DNA of 64,000 bases from Bradyrhizobium sp. AZCC 1610 (GTDB lineage Bacteria > Pseudomonadota > Alphaproteobacteria > Rhizobiales > Xanthobacteraceae): the NCBI RefSeq assembly GCF_036924515.1, contig NZ_JAZHRR010000001.1, positions 4,187,001-4,251,000 of the forward strand, written 5' to 3'. The notes under the pieces were generated by a model. The model worked only from the letters and a program-made list of their open reading frames with translations. It had not been told where the DNA came from and ran no database searches. Shown here one piece after another: positions 1 through 7,381 of the stretch. Both the position numbers and the translations under genes were made by a program. Within the stretch, counting starts at the first letter, position 1; each line of letters starts with the position of its first letter.

Positions 1-1063
1 GCGTGGCGCTGCGGCCATCTGCGGTGCGCTCGCGGAACCAGCGGACGAGCCGGCTATCCTTCTGGAAGATCAGAAAGCGCCAGGCCAGTTGGATCATGCC
101 GCGGCGGACCCGACCATTGCCGGCGCGGGCCAGTCCCTTCTCGCGCCGGCGCTTGCCGCTCTCGTCCGGCGCGCCGGTCAGTCCAGCATAGCGCGCAACA
201 GCTTTGCGATCGCGCAGCTTGCGCGCCAGCGCCTCATTTACCAGCATGTCGGCGGTCGCAATGCCGACGCCAAAAACCCTTGCGATCAGACGAACCATCG
301 CGTGAGGCCTTGTCGTTGCGGCCGGCGCGAGCGCGAGCCGGCGCAACCGTTCACTTTCGATGATGTGGATCTGGTCGTGCACCAGGCGCAGCCGCTCCAG
401 ATCGCGGCGCAATTCGGCGTGGGCATTTTCCGGTAACGGTGTTCCTTCCGCGGTGTGCAGTGTCTCCAGCTTCTGCGCCGCCTTGCGCAGCCTCGGATTG
501 AACCCGCCGATGCCGAACAGGGCGAGGACAGCCTTGATCCGGTTGACGATCCGTGTCTGCTCGCCCACGAGGCTCTCCCGCTCACGACTCGGCCGCCGCG
601 CATCTTCTTCCGCCATGGTCGGGATCGCGACCATGCTGCAATGGCGCTTCTCGCCACGCAGCCAGCCGAGAAACGAGCGCATCAGCAGTTCCGTATCGAT
701 CCGATCGGTCTTGGCCCGGCGGTGCTCGCGGGACACTGCGATGCTTGCGGCATGGATGACGTAGGCCTCGATGGCGCGCGCCTGCAGCCAGCGCGCCAGC
801 CAGAATCCGTCTCGCCCGGCCTCATAGGCGCAGACGATCCGCCTGACCGTCCGCCCGGCCTTGCGCGCTTCATCCTGCCAGCGCTGCAACAGCTTCAGCA
901 GAGCGTCCGCATTTGCACCAAGCTTCTTCAGGGGCTGGCGCTCGACCCCCGGGATCACAGCCGCAACAAGCCACTTCGACTGGCTCATCTCGATCACTGC
1001 GACCAACGTGCTATCCTGTTCGAAGGCGGTGAGGGACCTGCTGGCGTCAAACGATTGCGACAT
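1..1063 (-). CDS. IS110-family transposase, 3' end cut by window edge
   Basis: The minus strand is open from an ATG at 1063 to the left edge (354 codons, no stop), starting MSQSFDASRSLTAFEQ. The N-terminal half has the RNase-H-like DEDD-type layout of IS110 transposases, with the DRID stretch in the middle. The C-terminal half carries the IS116/IS110/IS902 domain (VRLIARVFGVGIATADML, YAGLTGAPDESG, then RRGMIQLAWRF), where the family has its catalytic serine. Family members are usually about 340 to 400 residues, so only a few C-terminal residues should be missing. IS110 enzymes excise a circular intermediate and leave no terminal inverted repeats, so the ends of the element cannot be fixed from this sequence. 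I see no frameshift in the visible part. Confidence 0.9.
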   Translation of the reverse strand, partial: MSQSFDASRSLTAFEQDSTLVAVIEMSQSKWLVAAVIPGVERQPLKKLGANADALLKLLQRWQDEARKAGRTVRRIVCAYEAGRDGFWLARWLQARAIEAYVIHAASIAVSREHRRAKTDRIDTELLMRSFLGWLRGEKRHCSMVAIPTMAEEDARRPSRERESLVGEQTRIVNRIKAVLALFGIGGFNPRLRKAAQKLETLHTAEGTPLPENAHAELRRDLERLRLVHDQIHIIESERLRRLALAPAATTRPHAMVRLIARVFGVGIATADMLVNEALARKLRDRKAVARYAGLTGAPDESGKRRREKGLARAGNGRVRRGMIQLAWRFLIFQKDSRLVRWFRERTADGRSAT

Positions 1064-1135
1064 GGGGTGCTCCATTGCGTGATCACGGCGCTCGAGGGTA
1101 TCCACACCCTCGCCGCCGCTCCCCCCATAGCATCT

Positions 1136-1690
1136 GGGTCACCCGCCTTCGCGGGTGATGACAACTGAATGTGTGTTCGCGTTCTCGCGACGCAAAGCGC
1201 CCGAGCTTTTCCACGAACCTTGTCCCTCCTGAGAGGGAGCAGGGAATGCCGGGTGCACGCTGCACCCGCGGTCTCGTGTGCAAATGTGCATAGAAGTGCG
1301 CACACGAGCATACAGGTACAGTCGGAACACTCCGGCATTCCCTGCGCAATGGCTTGACGGCTTATGCCGCGCTCTCCCTGGAGACGAATTCGTCTTGCCT
1401 CCATCGCTGCCGGCTTGATGGCTAAATCGATCCGGTTGGACCAACTTCGCCACCGACAGCTTGGCACCAGCCACGGGTGTCAGGACCACACGGTTTTGCC
1501 GTACGCATCGGCGTCGTACGTCCTGCGCGACGTGAGCCACTCACAGGATAGACCTGCCCTGCGGCCACTCTTCGCGCCGACGCCCTCGCGTCCACCACAT
1601 CCCGTCCCGCGTTCGTGACGATCGCGATACGCCCCTCTTGTCGAGACGGGACAGCGCGGAAATAGCCACTGATTTGGGGTGACAGGGAAG
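1136..1690. repeat. Structured dispersed repeat, Bradyrhizobium type
   Basis: No credible gene lies between the transposase start and 1787. The stretch opens with a perfect hairpin at 1139-1158 (TCACCCGC, 4-nt loop, GCGGGTGA). It continues with a perfect 14-bp inverted repeat at 1239-1252 / 1332-1345 that encloses two further hairpins, 1251-1267 and 1273-1281/1300-1308, giving a cloverleaf-like fold. A later part (about 1488-1510 and onward) includes the phrase ACCACACGGTTTTGCCGTAC. From memory, this order of hairpin, cloverleaf and phrase recurs many times in Bradyrhizobium genomes. That recurrence is recollection, not something I could search. The outer limits are approximate. Confidence 0.6.
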
Positions 1691-1786
1691 CGGAATATAT
1701 TTGCGTGCGAGACTGGACGACCCAAATCAGATTGAATCTATTCGACAAATTGGATTTTACGCGCAGCGCGATGGTCCGCGCCGGTG

Positions 1787-2263
1787 TCAGAAACTCGGCG
1801 GACCAACGCGAACACTCTCAAACTTCTCAAGGTTGACTCTTCTCCCGCCGTTCAGCGGAAATTCATAGTGAAAGCCGAGGCGGTCGGAGCCGGTCACGTC
1901 TAGCTGAAGTTCTTTTGGGCAGTCCTTTGGCGAATCGATATTTAGCGCGAACGGAATAGGAAGCGTCGTCCTGGTATTCGGGAATTCGAACGACTGAAAG
2001 GTCTTCACCACGGTGTGGCCGTTCTCTTGCACGATTTCACCGAGTGAAAAAGATAGCCACTTCTGAGGAACGACGGGAAAGCGTTGCTTTGGATCGTCAT
2101 ACGCCACAAGTTCTCCATACAGCGTCGTATTGCAAGCCCCGAGTGCGGCTGTCGATATCAAGGTCACGACACATGCCGCCACCAAAGCGAAAATGGCGGC
2201 CACTGAAACGCGCGGCATGTTGTTCACGGTGGCCCCCGGCGATCGGACATCGATGACGCTCAC
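1787..2263 (-). CDS. Secreted protein of unknown function, possibly YbaY-like
   Basis: I do not recognise this gene with confidence. The reading frame begins at an ATG overlapping the end of the TRAP-protein gene (stop at 2264), but the likelier start is the internal ATG at 2218, which gives a clear signal peptide (MPRVSVAAIFALVAACVV...) ending near ALGAC. The mature part is about 110 residues and looks all-beta: short alternating hydrophobic strands, an IPFALNID stretch, and a Cys pair (after the signal and in KDCPKEL). This loosely recalls the YbaY/YscW small beta-sandwich family. It follows the TRAP binding protein with no gap and may be cotranscribed with it. The function is unknown. Confidence 0.6.
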   Translation of the reverse strand: MSVIDVRSPGATVNNMPRVSVAAIFALVAACVVTLISTAALGACNTTLYGELVAYDDPKQRFPVVPQKWLSFSLGEIVQENGHTVVKTFQSFEFPNTRTTLPIPFALNIDSPKDCPKELQLDVTGSDRLGFHYEFPLNGGRRVNLEKFESVRVGPPSF

Positions 2264-3352
2264 TCAGCCCTTGCGCATTTTGCTGAGCAGGTAGTTGTCG
2301 TAATAGTTTTCCGCGATCTGCGTGTAGAACAGCACTTCCTTCATGTACGCGTCGTGGCTCTCTTTTGTCTTCTTGAAGAGCGCGCTCTTCTCGGCAATTT
2401 CGTTCAGATGGTCCTGCGTGGCTTTGTAGCAGGCCTCCATGACCGGTTGCGGGAACGCGCGCAGCTCCGCCCCGCCCGCGACAAGCCGTTTCAGTGCGGC
2501 CGGATTGACGCTGTCATATTTTTCGATCATCCACGCGCCGGCGGCCGACCCGGCCTGGTTGAGGACCGCCTGGTATTGCCTGGGAAGCGCATTCCACTTC
2601 TCTTCGTTCACGATCATGTGCAACATCGCCCCGCCTTCCCACCAGCCGGGGAAGTAATAGTACTTCGCCACCTTGTAGAAACCGAGCTTCTCATCGTCAT
2701 AGGGGCCGACGAACTCCGCGGCGTCGATGGATCCCTTCTCGAGCGCTGAATAGACCTCGCCGCCCGCGATCTGCTGCGGCACGATGCCGAGTTTTGCCAG
2801 CACATGGCCGCCCATACCAGCGATGCGGAACTTGAGGCCTTTGAGATCATCGGCGGTCTTGATCTCCTTGCGGAACCAGCCGCCCATTTGCGTGCCGGAG
2901 TTACCGCACAGAATCGCATGCGTCTTGAAAGGCTTCAGCGCTTCGTTGCAGAGCTCGGCGCCGCCGCCGAACGTCCACCAGGAATGCTGATGGCGATGGT
3001 TCATGCCGAACGGCGCGCCGGTCGCGTAAGTCAACGCCGGCTCCTTGCCGATGTAGAAATAGAGTGGCGTCTGCGCCATCTCGACGGTCGCGGAGCTCAC
3101 GGCATCGAGCGCCTGCAGGCCGGGCACGATCTCGCCTGCCGCAAACGTCTGAATCTGAAACTTGTTGTCGGTGGCATCAGCCACGTATTTCGCAAATGTC
3201 TGCGCCGTTCCGAAGATGGTATCGAGCGATTTTGGAAAGCTCGAGGTCAGGCGCCACTTGATCTCGGGCGCACCTTGCGCGATCGCAGGCGCCGCTACCA
3301 GCGCCGTCGCGCCGGCCACAGCGCCGCCTTTGAGGAACGTTCGGCGTTTCAT
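2264..3352 (-). CDS. TRAP transporter substrate-binding protein, DctP/TakP-like
   Basis: Periplasmic solute-binding component of a TRAP transporter, 362 residues, the usual family length. The N-terminus is a Tat-type signal (MKRRTFLKGGAV, cleavage after APAIAQ). The mature protein has the DctP fold signatures: WRLTSSFPKS at its start, GLKFRIAGMGG (the segment with the Arg that binds the ligand carboxylate in this family), then GEVYSALEKGSIDAAE, and several Trp/Tyr around GWWEGG. The overall pattern resembles TakP, which binds 2-oxo acids, but the ligand is not readable from sequence. No DctQ or DctM membrane gene is adjacent, so it is an orphan here and must use a transporter encoded elsewhere. 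It diverges from the cyclase-family gene at 3637. Confidence 0.9.
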   Translation of the reverse strand: MKRRTFLKGGAVAGATALVAAPAIAQGAPEIKWRLTSSFPKSLDTIFGTAQTFAKYVADATDNKFQIQTFAAGEIVPGLQALDAVSSATVEMAQTPLYFYIGKEPALTYATGAPFGMNHRHQHSWWTFGGGAELCNEALKPFKTHAILCGNSGTQMGGWFRKEIKTADDLKGLKFRIAGMGGHVLAKLGIVPQQIAGGEVYSALEKGSIDAAEFVGPYDDEKLGFYKVAKYYYFPGWWEGGAMLHMIVNEEKWNALPRQYQAVLNQAGSAAGAWMIEKYDSVNPAALKRLVAGGAELRAFPQPVMEACYKATQDHLNEIAEKSALFKKTKESHDAYMKEVLFYTQIAENYYDNYLLSKMRKG

Positions 3353-3636
3353 GATGTGCTCACTCCCTTAAAATGCAAGTCCATTGGCGCGGGGGCGCAT
3401 AGGAGCCCATCCGGGACCATTTGGCCCTCAGCATAACGAACTTCGGGGCATGCGTGGAAGCGCGAAACTGAGCAATTTAGTGTGCTGTCGCCTTACACCA
3501 AATCATCGCCGCACCGCCGCAACCCTCGATGGCACATCGTCTCGGGCGCGTTGCCGGACTTGAAACCGCCTCTAAGAGAACCGCATTATTTGTCCCGGGG
3601 TGCCGAACCAGAGCGCCCTCTCTTGGGAGGATACAG

Positions 3637-4590
3637 ATGAAAGCATTCACATTGGGTGCGGCGATCACGCTTGTGTTTTCCGCCGCCGCCTTCGCGCAAG
3701 CACCAAGCTGGACCGTTCCGGCGGAAAGCCAACGCTGTCCGTCGAAATGGGGCGCGGCCGACGAGCGCGGTTCAGGCAATCACCAGAAACCCGCGGCCGT
3801 GATGAACGCCGCGAAGCTGATCAAGAACGGCGAGGTGATCGAACTCGCGCACGTGCTCGGCCCCAGCATGGCGTTCTTCGGAACGCGGCGCTTCGACATG
3901 CACACCAAGCGCACGTTCATGAACCAGTTCTCCAACATGCGCGGCTCGAATGAAGAGATCATCATCACCGAGCTCGGCCAGGTCGGCACCCAGTTCGACG
4001 GCTTCGCGCACCAGACCCATCTCAACAGCTGGTACAACTGCCAGAAGGTCGACGAGAACGTCGACCGCACCGGCTTCAAGAAGTTCGGCATCCACAATGT
4101 CGGCACGCTGTTCACGCGCGGCGTCCTGATCGACGTCGCGGGCTTCAAGGGCGTCGAGATGCTGGGCGACAATTACGAAATCACGGTGGATGATCTCGAG
4201 GGGGCCCTGAAGAAGCAGAACCTGACGCTGCAACCCGGTGACGCCGTGATCATCCACACCGGCTGGGGCAAGCTCTACGGCAAGGACAATCCCCGCTACG
4301 TGAAATCCTGCCCGGGCATCGGCGTGCCGGCCGCGCTCTGGCTTGCCGCAAAGGACCCAATGCTGCTCGGCGCCGACAACTGGCCGGTGGAGGTCGCGCC
4401 CAACCCCGACAAGCAATTGTCGCTTCCGGTGCACCAGATCGCGCTGGTGGTGAACGGCATCCATTTGCTGGAGAACCTCAAGCTCGATGAGCTGGCGCAA
4501 AAGGGCGTCGGAGAATTCGCCTTTGTGATGCAGCCGCTGAAGATTCAGGGCGGCTCAGGCTCGACGGTTTCGCCGATCGCGGTGCGGTAG
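3637..4590 (+). CDS. Secreted cyclase-family metal-dependent hydrolase
   Basis: A 317-residue member of the cyclase family (kynurenine-formamidase-like fold, PF04199 type). I take the ATG at 3637 because GGGAGG lies 6 bp upstream and the product then begins with a signal peptide (MKAFTLGAAITLVFSAAAFAQ); the longer frame from 3529 would bury it. The family's metal-binding motif is present in modified form as GTQFDGFAHQTH, where the classical form is GTHxDxPxH, so the first His is replaced by Gln. Further conserved parts are IIHTGWGKLY and the C-terminal GEFAFVMQPLKI. Family members hydrolyse amides or lactones with a divalent metal, often in aromatic or carbon catabolism. The substrate is unknown. 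It diverges from the TRAP binding protein. Confidence 0.85.
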   Translation: MKAFTLGAAITLVFSAAAFAQAPSWTVPAESQRCPSKWGAADERGSGNHQKPAAVMNAAKLIKNGEVIELAHVLGPSMAFFGTRRFDMHTKRTFMNQFSNMRGSNEEIIITELGQVGTQFDGFAHQTHLNSWYNCQKVDENVDRTGFKKFGIHNVGTLFTRGVLIDVAGFKGVEMLGDNYEITVDDLEGALKKQNLTLQPGDAVIIHTGWGKLYGKDNPRYVKSCPGIGVPAALWLAAKDPMLLGADNWPVEVAPNPDKQLSLPVHQIALVVNGIHLLENLKLDELAQKGVGEFAFVMQPLKIQGGSGSTVSPIAVR

Positions 4591-4873
4591 CGGCGGTCGT
4601 TCGATTTCGCAAGGCCCGGTGCTTCTGATATCGCAAACCTCGGTCACGCCCGAGCGCAGTGCGACGTCCGCTCAGGAAGTAGAGCAGACGTCGCAAAATG
4701 TGCACATCAAGACCGTCCGGCCGCGATGGACTGTCCTGCGCTATTCCCGCCCCGCCTATTATGACTGGTCCTCGGAACTCGGATGAGAGCATGGAGTTGG
4801 CTCTCGGTCGGATTAAAATTCTGCGGAGACAACAAACCTGGGTGCTCCACCGACATTACAACGGAGGCTCGCC

Positions 4874-5098
4874 ATGCCCGATGCCGAAATGAAGGACCAT
4901 GTTTACAAGATCCTGGACCTCGTCGGATCTTCCGAAAAAAGCATCGAAGACGCCATTCAGAACGCCATAACCCGCGCATCAAAGACCGTTCGCTCCATGA
5001 AATGGTTCGAAGTGGTGCAAACGAGAGGCCACATCGAAGATGGATCCGTTCGCCACTACCAGGTCGCCTTGCGGGTTGGATTTACGCTGGAGGGGTAA
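4874..5098 (+). CDS. Dodecin, flavin-binding small protein
   Basis: A 74-residue protein of the dodecin family, which forms hollow dodecamers that bind riboflavin-type flavins in pairs between tryptophans. The start at 4874 has GGAGG about 8 bp upstream. Family marks: the N-terminal strand [12 protein letters not shown], the helix [12 protein letters not shown], the [16 protein letters not shown] segment with the flavin-stacking Trp and the Gln used for binding, and the closing strand [13 protein letters not shown]. Length matches the family (65 to 75). It appears monocistronic. The 283 bp upstream, after the cyclase gene, contain no gene I can support. The role is probably flavin storage or protection. 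Confidence 0.93.
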   Translation: MPDAEMKDHVYKILDLVGSSEKSIEDAIQNAITRASKTVRSMKWFEVVQTRGHIEDGSVRHYQVALRVGFTLEG

Positions 5099-5140
5099 TT
5101 CCCGGCGACGCAGCAAGACAAGCTTAAATTGCACGCCAAA

Positions 5141-5362
5141 CTATTGCGTGGCGAGCGACATGTCGGAGCCCGCTGCGCCAATCCGCTCCCTCAACTGATC
5201 GAATTCGCCGGGCTGATAGATGGCCCCATCGGGCGTTACGATCTCGACGTTCCAGCAGCCGTCCGATATCAGTTCTGTGGCTTTCTTCAACGCAGCCGGA
5301 ACCGACCCCCGGTTGAGGGTCACGTTTCCCGCCGTATCCTGCGCAGTAATCAAAAACCTCAT
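5141..5362 (-). CDS. Small conserved-looking hypothetical protein
   Basis: A 73-residue cytoplasmic protein of unknown function. The ATG at 5362 has GGAGG about 7 bp upstream on the minus strand. The sequence is a compact mixed alpha/beta unit (MRFLITAQDTAGN, then a helix PAALKKATELIS, then strands WNVEIVTPDGAIYQ) and no motif stands out. Its start overlaps by 4 bp (ATGA) the end of the reading frame of the His-rich gene upstream, so it may be translated from the same message. That would place it under the Zur-like operator at 5916, which is an inference from layout only. Confidence 0.65.
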   Translation of the reverse strand: MRFLITAQDTAGNVTLNRGSVPAALKKATELISDGCWNVEIVTPDGAIYQPGEFDQLRERIGAAGSDMSLATQ

Positions 5363-5799
5363 ATGACCGCCTCCCGGCGCAAGCCGCCAAGCATTCTGGC
5401 TTGGAGCGCGGCTGCGTCAAGAGCGTAGCTGGAGCTTCGGCTCTGATCGACGCCCTCAGGCCAGTTGCACGGGCCCGTGATCATCGCAATGGTCACCGTG
5501 CGGATGGTGGGGTGCAGACGACCGTCTACGAGGTAGTCGATATGGTCGCCATGCGGCACCGCTTCATGTCCGCAGTTTGGACCGTGCGCGTGCTCACAAT
5601 GGACTTGAGGCGTGCATTGCACAGGATTTGTGGCGGTGACCCCGATGGCATGCTCGTCCACGTGATCCTCGTGCATATGGTGGAGATGGCCATCGTGGAG
5701 ATAATCCACATGGCCTTCATGCCGAATCGCGGTGTGCCCGCAATCCGGCCCATGCTTATGCGTGTGATTGGCGTGATGTTTTTCGGTACATACGGTCAT
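5359..5799 (-). CDS. His/Cys-rich putative zinc-binding protein, apparent C-terminal frameshift
   Basis: I place the start at the ATG at 5799 (AAGGAA upstream), because the longer frame to 5937 would run through the operator palindrome. The protein is packed with His and Cys in repeated blocks: HKHGPDCGH, HVDYLHDGHLHHMHEDH, then HAHGPNCGH and HIDYLVDGRLH. This is the look of a metal-storage or zinc-chaperone protein. After GRLH (around 5510) the current frame becomes ordinary sequence. The neighbouring frame continues the pattern with HHPHGDHCDDHGPVQLA and stops at 5456, so one base appears to have been gained or lost near 5507-5518. The in-frame tail ends at 5359 with an ATGA overlap to the next gene, which could be chance. 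The function is inferred from composition and context. Confidence 0.7.
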   Translation of the reverse strand: MTVCTEKHHANHTHKHGPDCGHTAIRHEGHVDYLHDGHLHHMHEDHVDEHAIGVTATNPVQCTPQVHCEHAHGPNCGHEAVPHGDHIDYLVDGRLHPTIRTVTIAMITGPCNWPEGVDQSRSSSYALDAAALQARMLGGLRREAVI

Positions 5800-5915
5800 G
5801 TGAGTATTCCTTGCGCACGCTCGGTTCCGATCGATACCCATCATCGCCGCCAATAGTGGAATAGTTGCGGAGGCGACGATGCAGGAGCGCACCATCGGAC
5901 GGTTGACTCCAAGAT

Positions 5916-5933
5916 GTAATGTTATAACATCAC
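5916..5933. promoter_or_regulatory. Zur-like operator palindrome
   Basis: GTAATGTTATAACATCAC is an 18-bp palindrome with one mismatched pair; its central 12 bp (ATGTTATAACAT) are perfect. It closely resembles Zur boxes, which are built on TGTTATA..TATAACA half sites. It sits in the divergent region between the His/Cys-rich gene (start 5799, minus) and the small gene starting at 5965 (plus). That is where a zinc-responsive repressor would control both. Zur as the regulator is an inference. Confidence 0.6.
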
Positions 5934-5964
5934 GCAAGTGTCCATTCAGGCCCCGGTGCAGGAT

Positions 5965-6273
5965 ATGACTGTTATTTTGTTCCCGAGGAAAACGTCGAAC
6001 TTCGAATGGAACGTGGTGCGTAAATTAAGAGAGCATGCCCGGACAGCCATCAACGCGGATGATGAAACCATAGTCACCATAAGCGAACGCGATTGCGGCG
6101 ATCCCCTTTGCGGCGGCGGGCGAACCATCGTGCTCATCATGCACCCGAGACGGCCAACCGAGGCCGTCAAGATCGACAAGCCGCTTGAGCAAATTACTCA
6201 GACAGACCTTTACAACGCGCTCAGGCCCTTGGCCGCACAAAACTGGCCTGCCCGAACTCCATCGGTCGGGTGA
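5965..6273 (+). CDS. Small protein of unknown function in probable zinc locus
   Basis: The frame is open from a GTG at 5938, but that start lies 4 bp after the operator palindrome, so I prefer the ATG at 5965 (102 residues); no strong ribosome site decides between them. The product is cytoplasmic, with FPRKTSNFEWNVVRKLREHAR at the front, a Cys pair in SERDCGDPLCGGGRT, a strand TIVLIMHPRRPTEAVKIDKP and a helical end. The two Cys could bind metal. I recall similar small proteins beside His-rich or CobW-type genes in rhizobia but cannot name the family. Divergent transcription from the Zur-like box suggests induction under zinc limitation. Confidence 0.6.
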   Translation: MTVILFPRKTSNFEWNVVRKLREHARTAINADDETIVTISERDCGDPLCGGGRTIVLIMHPRRPTEAVKIDKPLEQITQTDLYNALRPLAAQNWPARTPSVG

Positions 6274-6374
6274 GGATCGATGGTGACCCGCGCGGACCAT
6301 TCCAACATCAGCTAGGGACAGTCCCGTGCAGATGGCTTTGAACCAGCTTGCAGACGGCTTTTGTTCGTAGTTTG

Positions 6375-7016
6375 TCAGTTGGATCGTGGCGTCACGACCG
6401 GTTGATCGTGGTCAGTATGGCAGCAGATGATTTTCTCCGGCCACATCAGTTCGTCGTGCGATTCAAAAACCTCCCGGCCAGTCGTGAAAATGATCCATAG
6501 TGCAATGGCTCCTGCGATGATTGGATCGAAGACTGGATAGCCGGTCACTAGAAGAAGTAAGCCCGCGGCTACCGGGGCAAGGGATACCCACACGTCGCCA
6601 AGATTGTGGATGTACGCGAGTCGGATTGCAGCGTTGTTTCTGCCTGGCTCCAGGAGTAAGCGGGCCACGCTCCAATTGGCGGCAGCCGCGGCCAGACCCA
6701 CGATAATGGGAACGACGCCCTGCACCGGCACCGGATTGAACAGGCGCTCGCCGGCCTGCCACAAGAGCAGTCCGCTGACCGCTATCAGTCCGACTGAGTT
6801 AAAGAGATTACCGGCTCTTAACAGCCGCTGCGAAGGGCCTCTGGTGACCAGGAATGCTGCATACAGGCAGACCAGAGCCAACTCGTCTGACAGGTTGTGC
6901 ACGCTGTCCATGAGGAGACTCAGGCTCGATGCCTGATAACCGGCAATACCCTCCACCACAAAGATTGCAGTGTTTAGCGCCACTGCTGCCGCAACGGCCT
7001 TTTGATGATGCGCCAC
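6375..7016 (-). CDS. Cation diffusion facilitator (CzcD-like), lacks C-terminal domain
   Basis: A membrane metal/proton antiporter of the CDF family, 213 residues. I start it at the GTG at 7016 (GGGGAG upstream, VAHHQKAVAAAV), because the longer frame from 7184 overlaps the cytochrome gene at 7031. About six membrane spans are visible. Both metal-site motifs are present: SLLMDSVHNLSDE in span 2 and AYIHNLGDVW in span 5 (HxxxD form, typical of zinc exporters). CDF proteins usually carry a 70 to 90 residue cytoplasmic domain after span 6; here only about 30 residues follow, including CCHTDHD. It converges with the small gene of the zinc locus and lies 14 bp after the cytochrome gene on the same strand. 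Confidence 0.85.
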   Translation of the reverse strand: MAHHQKAVAAAVALNTAIFVVEGIAGYQASSLSLLMDSVHNLSDELALVCLYAAFLVTRGPSQRLLRAGNLFNSVGLIAVSGLLLWQAGERLFNPVPVQGVVPIIVGLAAAAANWSVARLLLEPGRNNAAIRLAYIHNLGDVWVSLAPVAAGLLLLVTGYPVFDPIIAGAIALWIIFTTGREVFESHDELMWPEKIICCHTDHDQPVVTPRSN

Positions 7017-7030
7017 TCTGCATCTCCCCT

Positions 7031-7381
7031 TTACTTCGCAAACGGGTTCACCCAGCCTCCCCTGCCCGCCGGCGCGCGCGGCGGATAGGCCGCCTCGAGA
7101 TAGTTCAGCACCGTTTCGCGGTCCTTGGCGTCGAGCGGCGGCATGTTGTGGCGGCGGACCATCAGGTTGATCGAATCCTCCCACTGCGCGCGCGTCATGC
7201 CCTGCTGCGCCACCAGCCCGAAGCCGTGGCAGGCGGTGCAGGCGTAGAAGGCCTCATCGCGGCCGGCGCCTGCGGCAAACTCCTCCGGACTTTCGTCGCG
7301 CGGGGTGAAGCTTGTTTGGGCCATGGCCGGCGCTATCAAGAGCACGCCGGCCAAGGCGAGCCACGTAAAACGCAGCATCAT
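7031..7381 (-). CDS. Monoheme cytochrome c, SorB-like subunit
   Basis: A 116-residue periplasmic c-type cytochrome. The signal peptide (MMLRFTWLALAGVLLIAPAMAQ) is followed by one heme-attachment motif, CTACH, near residue 48. A likely Met axial ligand lies in RRHNMPPL near the C-terminal third. Its start overlaps the stop of the molybdenum oxidoreductase gene by 4 bp (ATGA), so the two are translationally coupled. This pairing matches SorAB sulfite dehydrogenases, where SorB passes electrons from the Mo subunit to cytochrome c. Because the large subunit could also be a SoxC-like enzyme, the exact donor is an inference. Confidence 0.88.
   Translation of the reverse strand: MMLRFTWLALAGVLLIAPAMAQTSFTPRDESPEEFAAGAGRDEAFYACTACHGFGLVAQQGMTRAQWEDSINLMVRRHNMPPLDAKDRETVLNYLEAAYPPRAPAGRGGWVNPFAK

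Noticed and set aside
1139..1345. tRNA because of the cloverleaf-like fold
   Set aside because: Stem lengths and loops do not fit a tRNA; there is no T-loop, anticodon stem or CCA context.
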